64,000 nt of DNA from Microbacterium croceum (lineage in GTDB: Bacteria > Actinomycetota > Actinomycetes > Actinomycetales > Microbacteriaceae): the NCBI RefSeq assembly GCF_023091245.1, contig NZ_JAHWXN010000001.1, forward strand, positions 62,001 to 126,000, in the 5' to 3' direction. This document shows, one piece after another, positions 34,701 to 42,465 of the stretch (position 1 is the stretch's first letter; each line of letters opens with the position of its first letter). The notes beneath the pieces are model-generated. The model had not been told where the DNA came from, searched no databases, and saw only the letters and a program-made list of their open reading frames with translations. The position numbers and the translations under genes were made by a program.

Positions 34701-36123
34701 GGCCGTCCTGGCTGTACCCGAGGAAGATCTTCTCGTATCCCCCCTCGGTCGCGAAGTGCGTCCAGAGGTACCCGGCGGTGTAGTCGGTGTCGAGTCCCTC
34801 CGGCGCGGCGGTCACCGTCACCGGGATGCTGCGGGTCGCGGTGGTTCCCGCGACGGTCGCGGTCAGCACGACCTGCTGGTCGGCGGCACCGCGGGCGACC
34901 ACGCCAGGGGCCTTGCCGTCCTGCACCTCCGTCGTGATGATGCCTGCGGGCGAGGCGCTCCAGGTGACAGCCGAGCCGTTCACCGAGCCGTCGGCCGGCA
35001 GGGTGATGTTGCCGCGGATGTCGGCGGCGCCGGGGATCACGATCGCATCGAGGTCGGCCTGCGCCCTGGCATCCGCTCCCGGCTGCGCCCGCACCGTGAC
35101 GACGAACTCCTTCATGGTCGAGGATCCGCCGCGGCTCAGGGTCGCCGTGAGTGTCACCGCCGCATCGTCCTGCCCGGCAGCGGGGCGCGTGACGATACCC
35201 GCATCCGAGACGATCTCGGGATCGCTCGACGACCAGGTCACGGCCGCGCCGTTCACGCCGGCAGCGGGCAGCACGAGGTCGGCGGTCACTGCACCGGTGT
35301 CGCCGATGCTCAGTGCGGCGCGGTCTCGCTGCACCCGCACGGCGTCGTCGGCGACCAGGGCGGCGACCTCGCCGGCCGAGAGCGCGACGTCGTAGATCCG
35401 GAAGTCGCGCACGTTGCCGAGCAGGTACTTGTCGGCGGAGTAGACCGAGCGCCCGATGTAGTTGGCCGCGGTGACGCCGGAGCCGATCTGGGCGGGTGTG
35501 GTCGTGACGCCGGTGTTCTGGGCGACCTGCACCCCGTCGAGGTAGAGCCGGCTCGTGTCGGTGGCGTCATCGAGCGTGTAGGTGAGCGTCTTCCACACAC
35601 CGCGGGCGAGGTTCGCCGCGCTGTTCACGCCCTGCTCGGTCGACCAGTTCCCTGCGGCGATCGCGGCCCGGTAGGCATCGCCCGTCGCGAAGAGATAGCC
35701 GTTGCCGACACCCGCGGCATCGGTGTTGCCCATCGCCCAGATCATGTACGCCGTCTTCTGGGCCGGGGCGACCAGCACCTCGGTGCTGACCGTGATCGAG
35801 GTGAGCCCGGCGAGCGCGTTCGCCGGCAGTGCCACGTGGTCGTCGACGCCGTCCAGGGAGATGCCCTCGCCGCCGGTGAGTGCCGCCCCACCCGCGATGA
35901 CACCGTCGCGGCCGTTTCCGGAGCTGTCGTGCGCCGTCGTGCCGGACGTCTCGTCGAAGGCGTACCGGAGCTGCAGATGCTCGTCTTCCGCTGCGGATGC
36001 CGGGGCCACGGCAGCGAGCGAGGAGGCGACGACGGCGCTCAGCGCGAGCCCGGCGACGGCGGAACGGCGCCCACGGGTACGGCGTGTGCGCGGGGAGACG
36101 AAGGGAGCGGGAGGCAGCGTCAT
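31759..36123 (-). CDS. Giant secreted hydrolase with two GH43 domains
   Basis: A 1454-residue secreted enzyme. Approximate order: signal peptide (1-45), LamG-like domain (46-230), two Ig-like domains (235-425), first GH43-type propeller (430-765), second LamG-like domain (775-975), Ig-like segment, second GH43 propeller (1090-1370) and a Cys-bracketed C-terminal module (1372-1454). Both propellers have the acidic triad: GVRDPHLV, IIDTTIAEEDG and SMEGLTV in the first; YADPNIAVF, QAIDPAAF and FREGVFLNY in the second. GH43 enzymes are alpha-L-arabinofuranosidases, arabinanases or beta-xylosidases; the exact activities are not determined. Having two propellers of different subtype suggests removal of side chains and backbone in one protein. 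The start has GAGG 8 nt upstream; an operator lies 50 bp before it. Confidence 0.92.
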   Translation of the reverse strand: MTLPPAPFVSPRTRRTRGRRSAVAGLALSAVVASSLAAVAPASAAEDEHLQLRYAFDETSGTTAHDSSGNGRDGVIAGGAALTGGEGISLDGVDDHVALPANALAGLTSITVSTEVLVAPAQKTAYMIWAMGNTDAAGVGNGYLFATGDAYRAAIAAGNWSTEQGVNSAANLARGVWKTLTYTLDDATDTSRLYLDGVQVAQNTGVTTTPAQIGSGVTAANYIGRSVYSADKYLLGNVRDFRIYDVALSAGEVAALVADDAVRVQRDRAALSIGDTGAVTADLVLPAAGVNGAAVTWSSSDPEIVSDAGIVTRPAAGQDDAAVTLTATLSRGGSSTMKEFVVTVRAQPGADARAQADLDAIVIPGAADIRGNITLPADGSVNGSAVTWSASPAGIITTEVQDGKAPGVVARGAADQQVVLTATVAGTTATRSIPVTVTAAPEGLDTDYTAGYLWTHFATEGGYEKIFLGYSQDGLQWSKLNDDAAVLANLAGDLGVRDPHLVRAPEGDKYWIIGTDLHAEGGGAGGSGWDQLNASQNIVVWESTDLVNWSDQRIVFAGFDQAGCVWAPEATYNEATGEYYVYWSARDRSENGTDDWALRVYLTKTRDFVTFSEPEVWLSLNEQGDGAGGTNIIDTTIAEEDGIFYRFSTSDWQTVVDTATSLDGPWTRVIDRGEAAAHGLKASMEGLTVYRLPDGRWAVMGDQNGYYAHVADSLASLDFTQLAVGTGADQYSFDKAFRHGSVLRLSAQEQERVLAAYGDDPVEPEQPSEEAIAEYTFDDGTLQDSVGAADLTASGTAAVVTDAERGKVLRLDGSTNGFASFPQGFFDGRSTMTVSMDVKSEKSSGNFFTFAFGKDSNAYYFLRVRGADVRSAITKASYQNESAVTGSVSSGQWHHYDLVFDGTRMTVYVDGVRLGENAALNTTVDGLGRNLLGYLGKSMYGADGYFQGSFDDVKIYNRALTASEILTQAGAFDQLTGISLADASALKLDPIADGADRTALLPLVKGTDVSALAPTFTAAAGVTVSPASGTVVDLSSPVEYTLTAPDGSEAIWTLTAQIVNSPVLDGLYADPNIAVFGDTYYIYATTDGHAGWGGKDFYVWSSQDLVDWTRSEQPFLTLDGANGNVPWATGNAWAPTIIERGGKYYFYFSGHNPTYDRKTIGVAVADSPVGPFVAQPTAMIVNNESVTSGQAIDPAAFHDPVTGKYYLSWGNGSPVIAELNDDMVSIKAGSYQRISGLTDFREGVFLNYRKGLYHLTYSIDDTGSENYRVGYATATSINGPWTYRGVILQKDPSLGILATGHSSIINVPGTDDWYIAYHRFAMPGGDGQHRETTIDRVTIGADGLFQTVQPTLTGVAAQTVGARLDVTATAATRCVAGKLTLVVTVANGSDRAVTASIDGAYGSKDVTIAAGKSTSATFATRLAAIPAGTVTVAATAEGAVDASVTATVAAASCR

Positions 36124-36172
36124 CGATGAGTCCTCGGTGTGTGCGAGTCGCCTCAGCGCGACTTCACGAGAA

Positions 36173-36186
36173 TGTTAGCGGAAACA
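36173..36186. promoter_or_regulatory. Candidate LacI-type operator TGTTAGCGGAAACA
   Basis: Operator-like site 50 bp upstream of the dual GH43 gene. Confidence 0.65.
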
Positions 36187-36230
36187 TTTCTCGGCGTCGA
36201 TGGTTATCTCCGCCGACCTCCGAGACGCGG

Positions 36231-36263
36231 GAAGGCCCCACGGACAGCGTCCGCAGGGCCTTC
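36231..36263 (-). terminator. Terminator behind the GH30 gene
   Basis: GAAGGCCC / GGGCCTTC (8 bp) enclosing CGGAC-AGC-GTCCG, 13 bp after the GH30 stop. Confidence 0.7.
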
Positions 36264-36275
36264 TTGTTCCGACGA

Positions 36276-39200
36276 TCAGCCGCAGGAGCCGGGCAGGTAC
36301 GCCACCTGCACGCGCTCGGTGAGACGGGTGCCGGCGACATCCGCGGCCAGGTCCACCTGCACGCTGCCCGCAGGGAACGACGCGAGCCGGGTGGCCTGCG
36401 CGATCGCCGCCGAGCGCGCACCCGGCTCGACCCCGACGAGCGACTTCGTGCCGTACGGCGTCGTCACGGTGATATCGGTGGCGACGTCACCCGTGTTGGT
36501 GACCGAGAGGACCAGCTGCGCCTTGCCGGCGACGCAGCGCACGGTGCTCGCGACGGTGGCGCTGAGCGAGGGCTCCGCCGCCTCCACGAAGGTGAGCGTG
36601 TAGCTGCGCGTCGCCCCCGACGGCGCCGTGACCACGATCGCCGCCTCACCGTCGGCATCCGGCTGCGCGACCTGCACCGACGCCGCACGATCCACGGCGA
36701 CGGCGCGCACGACGGGACGTTCGCCCGCTGCCCACGGCACCTCGTACTCGGTGGTCGCGGATGAGAAGCCGGCCAACGGCATGCCGTCGAGCGACACCGC
36801 GGCGAGCACGGCGACCGTCGAGACGCCTGGCGCCGAGGCAGAGAGCTCGACCTCGGACACGACCAGGTGCGTCGCGGAGCGTGCGTTCATCACGACGCGC
36901 ACCGCATCCGCCTGCACGCCCTTCATCGGCACCTCGACCACCGGGGCCGAGCCGTCGGCGGGCACGGGCACCTCGACCGACCCGAGCGACGTCCACGACC
37001 CGGTCCCCAGGCGGTACTCGACCGACAGGGACTGCGGCCACGTGTTCGACGAGCCGTCCTTGTAGAAGTAGACCTTCGCGTTCTGCATGGTCGAGCTCGC
37101 GGCCAGCGTGTAGGTCAGGGTGTCCTGCGCGTTCTTGGTGCCGGAGCGCCAGTTCGACCAGCCCTTGTCGGTCGTCACGCCGTTCTTGGTGCGGTCGACA
37201 CTGTAGCTGGAACTCTCGGTGAACGTCGCCGATGCCGTGCTCGCCGGTGCCACGTTCGCCGCGGTCGGCTCGGTGACGATCACCGACAGCGTCGCCGTCA
37301 GCGCGGCGCCGCCGGGCGCTTGCGCGGTTCCTGGCACCGTGACCACCCCGGAGCTCGCGAACGACGCGGTCGATATGCCGTCCCAGTTCCAGGTGACCGC
37401 CCGGTCGATCCGCTGATCGGTGGCGCCGACCATGGCGGGCACGGTACCGGGAGCGGACGCCTGCACGGTGGCCAGCGGCGCGCCGGCGTAGGTCGTGACG
37501 GACACAGGCTCGGTGAAGCCGACGCTGCCGACCTCGATCTTGGCGGTCGCCTGGAAAGAGGCGCCGAACAGGTCGGTACCGGAGCCGACGACGGTGCGGG
37601 TGCCCGGCGAGGACCAGTCGACCCCCGCGGTCGCCCACGAGACCGCAGCCGTGCGCTCGACGCCGCCGCGGTACACCAGCGTGACGGCGGCGGGCAGTGT
37701 GGGGGCGATGCCGGTCGCGGTGCCCGTCGCGACATCCTTCACCGAGAGCATCTCGGTGTCGGCCAGGGTCCACCGCTGATTCGACCCGTCGTTCGACGTC
37801 CACAGTCCCACGCTCGCGCCGTCGGCGCTGCTCTGGCCGTTGACGTCGAGCACCCGCTCATTCGAGACGCTGAGGATCGAGAAGGTCTTGCCGTCGGTGG
37901 TCGACGAGATCCACTGCAGGGCCGGATCGGATGCCGCCTCCTCAGCGCTCGCGGTGACGACGGTCACCGCACCACCGGACTCGGCGAGATAGCGGCCGTC
38001 GCCCGCGCGCAGGGCGAACCGATGACGATCGGTGCCTTCGCCCGCGAGGCTCTGCACGGTCCAGGTCTGCGCGGTCGCGGCGGACGCCGTGGTGGCGGAG
38101 GTGCGGATGACCGCCGCCGCGCCGTTCGCAGCCAGAGCCTTGCCGCTCTGCACACCGAACAGCTGGTAGCTGTGCCCGTCACGCAGTGCGGTGGCGGAGT
38201 CCGCGGCACCCGAGACGTCCGTGACCAGGAGCGTGGTGACCGACTTCGCGGGCACCGTGATCGTCGCCGTGCGGTTCGCGGCATCGACAGCCACCGCGTC
38301 GCCCTGCACGAGTGCGTTGCTCTCGGGATCCTCGGTCGTGGACTGAGTCGTCACGATCGGGGTCACCGTCGCACCGGCGCCGATCGTGCCGAAGCGCGAG
38401 AGGTCGATCGTGATCCGACGCTCGGCGGGCTCGGAGTTCACATGCACGAGCGTGAGACCGTCGCCGTCGGCATCCACCGCGGCGGTGGTCTGCGTGTTGT
38501 CGGTCGGGATCAGCGCGTCACCGGGCCGGATGTAGTGCGTGAAGTTGCGCACGGTGTTGTACTTCGCGTTGGTCTGCACCTGGCAGCTCGGGTCGGCCTC
38601 GCCGTCGGCGATGCGTCGCTCGGAGTCACCATCCGCGTTGCAGTCGAAGTCGACGAACACAGAACCCCAGTTCTTGTTCTCGACCTTCTCCATGTTGTAG
38701 GTGTCCTCGACCGGCTGCCAGAAGACCCAGGCGCTCGGCTCGAGCTCGCGCAGGTCGTCGACGATCCGGCCGGCCATGCCGAGACCGTTCTCGATGTTGG
38801 TGAGGTTGTACCCGGTGCCGTCCCAGTCGCCCTCGACCTCGCTCATCCAGAGCGGCTTGTCTGCGCTCTTCGCGATGTCACGCACCACGAGTCGGCCAGA
38901 GGTGCCGTAGGTGTGCACGTTGAGCTGCGCGACCTCATCCTTGGCCTCGTCGCTCCACGCGTTCCAGTTGGTCGCGAAGATGCCCGGGTTGGTCTCGTCC
39001 ATCGCGGAGATCGGGACGTCAGTGGTGGTGCCCTCCTCCGCCAGCCGCGCGGCGAGGACCTTGATCATCTGGTCCTGTGCGGCCGGCCCGATGTGGGCGC
39101 CCTCCTGACGGCTCGCCGATGTGGGCCAGCCGTTGCCGCCCAGCGTCGTGGACCAGTAGTTCGTGTTCGGCTCGTTGAACGGGTCGAGGCTCTCGAAGTC

Positions 39201-39848
39201 GATCCCATGCTCCTGCTCGAGGCGTTCGACCACCGTGACGAGATAGTCCGCGAACGCCTCCATATCGGCCGGCGCCAGCTGCTCGCTGTTCCCGTTGCCG
39301 ATGCCCCCCGACACATACCCGCTCTGGGTGAGGAAATAGGGCGGGGAGTTGCTGAACGCCTCCCAGTGGGTGATCTTGTCCTTGAGTGCGTCGATCCACC
39401 AGCGCTGCGTGGCATCTGCATCGAAGTCGTAGCTCGCCGGGTCGTCGCCATCCCAGGCCGCCCGGTAGTCGGCCCGGTCGGCGTAGGTCGAGCTGGCCAG
39501 GTCAGGGTTCCACCAGCCGTCGACCGCTCCGCCGGGGCGCAGGTAGCCGGGCACGTCGGTGGCATTGCCTCCGCCGATGTTGTATCGGGCGATGTTGAGG
39601 TTGAGTCCGTCCTCGCCGAACACCTTGTCGAGGAGGTCCTGGCGGACGTCATCCGGATAGCCGCCGGTGGCGTTGGCGAACCAGACGAGGCTGGTCCCCC
39701 ATCCCTCGAACGGCTCGGAGGCGTATGCCGGGTTGGGCGTGATCGTCAGCGGGACGGCGGCGGCGACGGCCGCGGGGCTCCCTGTGACGAGCATGCCGGC
39801 GGCGATGACGCCGATCCCGAGCGCGGAAATGGTTCTCTTCGACTTCAT
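36276..39848 (-). CDS. Secreted GH30 endo-beta-1,6-galactanase-like enzyme with accessory domains
   Basis: An 1190-residue secreted enzyme. A signal peptide (1-31) is followed by a GH30 (beta/alpha)8 catalytic region (about 38-550) starting FEGWGTSLVWFANATGG, with acid/base Glu226 in DPFNEPNTNYW and nucleophile Glu337 in LWMSEVEGD. The sequence resembles subfamily 5, which includes endo-beta-1,6-galactanases. A ricin-type beta-trefoil (about 560-705), Ig-like domains, a discoidin/CBM-like domain (about 880-1010, SYSVDRTKNGVTTDKGW), another Ig-like segment and the Cys-bracketed module (1103-1190) follow. This activity points to type II arabinogalactan as a substrate. Three operator-like palindromes lie upstream. 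Confidence 0.88.
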   Translation of the reverse strand: MKSKRTISALGIGVIAAGMLVTGSPAAVAAAVPLTITPNPAYASEPFEGWGTSLVWFANATGGYPDDVRQDLLDKVFGEDGLNLNIARYNIGGGNATDVPGYLRPGGAVDGWWNPDLASSTYADRADYRAAWDGDDPASYDFDADATQRWWIDALKDKITHWEAFSNSPPYFLTQSGYVSGGIGNGNSEQLAPADMEAFADYLVTVVERLEQEHGIDFESLDPFNEPNTNYWSTTLGGNGWPTSASRQEGAHIGPAAQDQMIKVLAARLAEEGTTTDVPISAMDETNPGIFATNWNAWSDEAKDEVAQLNVHTYGTSGRLVVRDIAKSADKPLWMSEVEGDWDGTGYNLTNIENGLGMAGRIVDDLRELEPSAWVFWQPVEDTYNMEKVENKNWGSVFVDFDCNADGDSERRIADGEADPSCQVQTNAKYNTVRNFTHYIRPGDALIPTDNTQTTAAVDADGDGLTLVHVNSEPAERRITIDLSRFGTIGAGATVTPIVTTQSTTEDPESNALVQGDAVAVDAANRTATITVPAKSVTTLLVTDVSGAADSATALRDGHSYQLFGVQSGKALAANGAAAVIRTSATTASAATAQTWTVQSLAGEGTDRHRFALRAGDGRYLAESGGAVTVVTASAEEAASDPALQWISSTTDGKTFSILSVSNERVLDVNGQSSADGASVGLWTSNDGSNQRWTLADTEMLSVKDVATGTATGIAPTLPAAVTLVYRGGVERTAAVSWATAGVDWSSPGTRTVVGSGTDLFGASFQATAKIEVGSVGFTEPVSVTTYAGAPLATVQASAPGTVPAMVGATDQRIDRAVTWNWDGISTASFASSGVVTVPGTAQAPGGAALTATLSVIVTEPTAANVAPASTASATFTESSSYSVDRTKNGVTTDKGWSNWRSGTKNAQDTLTYTLAASSTMQNAKVYFYKDGSSNTWPQSLSVEYRLGTGSWTSLGSVEVPVPADGSAPVVEVPMKGVQADAVRVVMNARSATHLVVSEVELSASAPGVSTVAVLAAVSLDGMPLAGFSSATTEYEVPWAAGERPVVRAVAVDRAASVQVAQPDADGEAAIVVTAPSGATRSYTLTFVEAAEPSLSATVASTVRCVAGKAQLVLSVTNTGDVATDITVTTPYGTKSLVGVEPGARSAAIAQATRLASFPAGSVQVDLAADVAGTRLTERVQVAYLPGSCG

Positions 39849-39865
39849 CGTCTGTCCTCAGAGTG

Positions 39866-39879
39866 TGTTGACGTCAACA
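39866..39879. promoter_or_regulatory. Perfect palindrome TGTTGACGTCAACA upstream of GH30
   Basis: A variant of the shared operator with a GACGTC core, 18 bp before the GH30 start. Confidence 0.6.
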
Positions 39880-39892
39880 GTGAGCGGTAACA
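39879..39892. promoter_or_regulatory. Operator-like half site TGTTACCGCTCACT (minus strand)
   Basis: Overlaps the end of the preceding palindrome by one base and keeps the TGTTACCG half of the shared operator. Confidence 0.45.
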
Positions 39893-39912
39893 ATGAGCAT
39901 AGGGATGGCGTG

Positions 39913-39926
39913 TGTCGACGTCAACA
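39913..39926. promoter_or_regulatory. Operator-like palindrome TGTCGACGTCAACA
   Basis: Second near-copy of the GACGTC-core palindrome, 47 bp from the first, in the gap between the GH30 gene and the upstream LacI gene. Confidence 0.55.
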
Positions 39927-39995
39927 GTCTCGTCCGACCGCGCGCCGAGCGTCCCTTCCTGCCTCGCGTTCGCGACGCGGCGGGCGGTGGAGAGC

Positions 39996-41021
39996 TCAGG
40001 CCCGAGGGGCGGCGGTCGAGGCGCGCACGCGGAGCTCGGGCTGGATCAGTTCGCGCTCCTCGGTCTGCTCGCCCTCGATCGCGGCGAGCAGTTCGCCGAT
40101 CACGACCTCGCCCAGCAGCGCGAAGTGCTGGCGCACCGTGGTGAGCGGGGGCTGATAGTGCCGCGCATCCGGCACGTCGTCGAACCCGACGACGCTCACG
40201 TCCTCCGGCACACGGATGCCCCGCTCCGCCAGCCCGTGCATGAGCCCGAGCGCCATCTGGTCGTTGGCGACGAAGACCGCCGTCGCATCGCCGAGCTCGA
40301 GCTCGCGGCCGAACTCGTATCCGGAGTCGGAGGACCAGTCGCCGATGAGCGGCGGCACGACCGGGAGCCCCTCCGCCTCGAGCGCCGCCTGCCAGGCCTC
40401 GGTGCGCGCCTTCGCATCGAACCAGTCGGGAGGACCCGCGATGTGCAGGATCGTGCGATGCCCGAGGTCGATCAGATGACGCACCGCTGCCGTCGCCCCC
40501 GCCCTCTGGTCGACGGATGCCGTGTGCATCTGCTCGTCCGGCTCCTCCTTGACCACCAGCGTGGGCAGCGCGATCGCCTGTTGACGCAGCAGGTCGAGCG
40601 ATGAGGCGCGCGGTGCGATCACGCACAGGGCGTCGACACCCTGGGTGACGAGCTCGACGACGCCGGCGTCGACCCGGCGACCATCGGCATCGCCCACCGA
40701 GAAGCTGCTCACGGCGTAGCCGTTCTGCCTGGCGGCGACCTCGATCGCCCGCAGCACGCTGCTCGGGCCGTAGAACCCCGGGTTGTCGACGATCACGCCG
40801 ATGCGCATCGCCCGGTTGGTCGCGAGGGCGCGGGCGATCGAGCTGCGCGTGAAGTGCATCTCGTCTATCGCCCTCATCACTCTGTCCCTGGTGGACGCGC
40901 GGATGTTCGGGTGGCCGTTGAGCACGCGCGACACGGTCATATGCGAGACGCCCGCACGGTCGGCGACGTCGTAGATGCTCGGCTTGCGCGACGCGCCGCC
41001 GGATGCGGAATCGGTGGTCAT
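39996..41021 (-). CDS. LacI-family regulator beside the GH30 gene
   Basis: A 341-residue LacI repressor with helix-turn-helix IYDVADRAGVSHMTVSRVLN and ligand-binding segments VDALCVIAPRASSL, AVFVANDQMALG, VSVVGFDDVPDA and PPLTTVRQHF. The recognition-helix segment is identical to that of the LacI at 30612, so both should read related operators. I chose ATG 41021, which has AAGGGGGG about 7 nt upstream; the reading frame extends to 41039. It lies upstream of the GH30 gene on the same strand, with three palindromes between. Confidence 0.93.
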   Translation of the reverse strand: MTTDSASGGASRKPSIYDVADRAGVSHMTVSRVLNGHPNIRASTRDRVMRAIDEMHFTRSSIARALATNRAMRIGVIVDNPGFYGPSSVLRAIEVAARQNGYAVSSFSVGDADGRRVDAGVVELVTQGVDALCVIAPRASSLDLLRQQAIALPTLVVKEEPDEQMHTASVDQRAGATAAVRHLIDLGHRTILHIAGPPDWFDAKARTEAWQAALEAEGLPVVPPLIGDWSSDSGYEFGRELELGDATAVFVANDQMALGLMHGLAERGIRVPEDVSVVGFDDVPDARHYQPPLTTVRQHFALLGEVVIGELLAAIEGEQTEERELIQPELRVRASTAAPRA

Positions 41022-41041
41022 GGAAGCCCCCCTTCGCACGA

Positions 41042-41058
41042 TGACCGCGAACGGTACA
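41042..41058. promoter_or_regulatory. Weak palindrome TGACCGCGAACGGTACA
   Basis: Imperfect TGACCG / CGGTaCA arms 20 bp upstream of the LacI start. It resembles the shared operator but with different spacing. Confidence 0.25.
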
Positions 41059-41084
41059 ACGATAGTGCGCGAGGGGCGCGTTCG

Positions 41085-41099
41085 CCGGATGCCATCCGG
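41085..41099 (-). terminator. Hairpin behind the csc-like cluster
   Basis: CCGGAT-GCC-ATCCGG (6-bp stem), 40 bp after the stop of the small LAGTG protein gene and before the LacI gene. Confidence 0.4.
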
Positions 41100-41138
41100 G
41101 ACGGCATTCGGTCGGCCCCGCAGGCCGAGAAGAAGAGG

Positions 41139-41369
41139 TCAGCCGGCGGATCGCCTCCGAACCCGTCGCGCGAGGAGGATCGCCCCGACGATGAGCAGTG
41201 CGACACCGGCGGCGATCAGCAGCATCGGCAGATCCGCACCGGTACCGGCGAGGCCGTCGATGGGCGGCGGAGTGCTGAGCGGCGCGATCTCGACGTGGAT
41301 CTGCACGCCGCCGACGCCGCCTCCGACATCGGCATCCGCGTCGTCGATCAGGGCGAGGGGGAACGTCAT
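41139..41369 (-). CDS. Small LAGTG cell-wall-sorted protein (CscD-like)
   Basis: A 76-residue protein beginning MTFPLALIDDADADVG. Its second half is a complete sorting signal: LAGTG (40-44), a hydrophobic helix and RRVRRRSAG. LAxTG is the class E sortase motif of actinobacteria. No N-terminal signal peptide is visible, which is odd for a sorted protein; insertion through the C-terminal helix with the N-terminus outside is possible. It overlaps the stop of the DUF916-like gene by 4 nt (ATGA), so it is translated with it. In csc clusters of Firmicutes a small LPXTG protein accompanies DUF916 and WxL proteins. Confidence 0.75.
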   Translation of the reverse strand: MTFPLALIDDADADVGGGVGGVQIHVEIAPLSTPPPIDGLAGTGADLPMLLIAAGVALLIVGAILLARRVRRRSAG

Positions 41370-42442
41370 CCGGCGACCTTCTCTCGTTCGTCGGCCGGGA
41401 GGGCCAGGGCTTCTTCGCGACCGCGCTCGACGGCCTGCGAGATCAGTGTCTCGACCCGGCGACGGGAGCGGATGCGGTTCCAGAGCAGCGCGAGCACGAG
41501 CAGCACGGCGCCGCCCACCACGAGCAGCTGCGGCCACGGCATCGCCCACACCGTGACCGACGTCGTCGAGGATTCCACGGCGAGCGCTTCTCCGTCGAGC
41601 GATGCGGCGACCGGCGCGACCGTCAGATCGCCCGAGACGAGGAAGAGCGGCCAGACGCCCGTGAGCGTGAGCGTGAACGAGCGCCTCTCGCCGGGGAGCA
41701 GCACCTGCGGGCGCTGACCGTCGGCCGGGAAGGCGACCTGCTGGCCGGCGATGTCGAGGCTGCCTGCGGCATCCATCCGTGCATTCCCCGTGTTCTCCAC
41801 CTCGAACGTGACGGTGAGCTCTCCCGCCTCGAACGGGTTCGGGTCGACCCGGAAGTCGGTCTGCACGTTGCCGACGGCGAAGGCCGGCGCGATCTCACCG
41901 GCTACGCGCGTGATGACCTTGACCCCGACCCGACTCTCGACGCCGACACCGGTCGCCCCCGAGGCGTCGGTCTTGACCGAGATCACGGACGCCGCGACCC
42001 CCGCTGCGTGATCGCCGGGCTCCGCGTTCTCGGGCACGGTGATCGTGAACGGGATCACGGCCGAGCCGCCGGCCGGGATCTCGACCTCGTCCGGGATGGC
42101 GATCCAGCTGCCGGCATCCGTCGATTCCTGGTCGGAGGCGAGCATGTCGAACCTGCCGGCCTCCGTGTAGAAGCCGTCCGCAGCGGAGAGCGCGAAGACG
42201 ACATCCCCGGCGCCGAGGTTGCGTACCACGACGTGCTCGTCGACGCTCTCGCCGGGGTCCAGCTCGTGCTCGATCGCGACACGACCGTCTTCGCCCGTGG
42301 TGTCCGCCGGAGACACCGACCACGAGACCGCGTCGCCCGGCGCCTCAGCGGCGATCGCCGCCGTGGGGAGCACCAGGCTGCCGAGCACTGCGAGCAGAGC
42401 TGCAGCGCCGAGCGCGGTCCGAGTGCGGGGGTGGGTGATCAT
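41366..42442 (-). CDS. DUF916/WxL-interacting-type membrane surface protein (CscA-like)
   Basis: A 358-residue secreted, membrane-anchored protein. It has a signal peptide (about 1-32), two beta-sandwich domains (about 35-160, VSWSVSPADTTGEDGR and VRNLGAGDVVFALSAADGFYT; and 165-285, GVKVITRVAGEIAP and NPFEAGELTVTFEVENTG), a single membrane helix (about 303-323, PQLLVVGGAVLLVLALLW) and a basic cytoplasmic tail. This is the layout of DUF916-DUF3324 proteins, which bind peptidoglycan and WxL proteins. I chose ATG 42442 (GGAG 5 nt upstream), 23 bp behind the WxL-like gene. The family assignment is from pattern recognition. Confidence 0.75.
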   Translation of the reverse strand: MITHPRTRTALGAAALLAVLGSLVLPTAAIAAEAPGDAVSWSVSPADTTGEDGRVAIEHELDPGESVDEHVVVRNLGAGDVVFALSAADGFYTEAGRFDMLASDQESTDAGSWIAIPDEVEIPAGGSAVIPFTITVPENAEPGDHAAGVAASVISVKTDASGATGVGVESRVGVKVITRVAGEIAPAFAVGNVQTDFRVDPNPFEAGELTVTFEVENTGNARMDAAGSLDIAGQQVAFPADGQRPQVLLPGERRSFTLTLTGVWPLFLVSGDLTVAPVAASLDGEALAVESSTTSVTVWAMPWPQLLVVGGAVLLVLALLWNRIRSRRRVETLISQAVERGREEALALPADEREKVAG

Positions 42443-42465
42443 CGTGTCTCCGGCGGAGGAGGTGC

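Noticed and set aside
33439..36129. 896-codon plus-strand frame across the dual GH43 gene
   Set aside because: Antisense to conserved GH43 and LamG domains; no motifs.
36867..39890. 1007-codon plus-strand frame across the GH30 gene
   Set aside because: Antisense to the GH30 catalytic region; no motifs.
41366..41369. Frameshift error joining the DUF916-like and LAGTG genes
   Set aside because: The upstream protein already has its own membrane helix and basic tail, and 4-nt ATGA overlaps are common throughout the window, so two separate genes are more likely.
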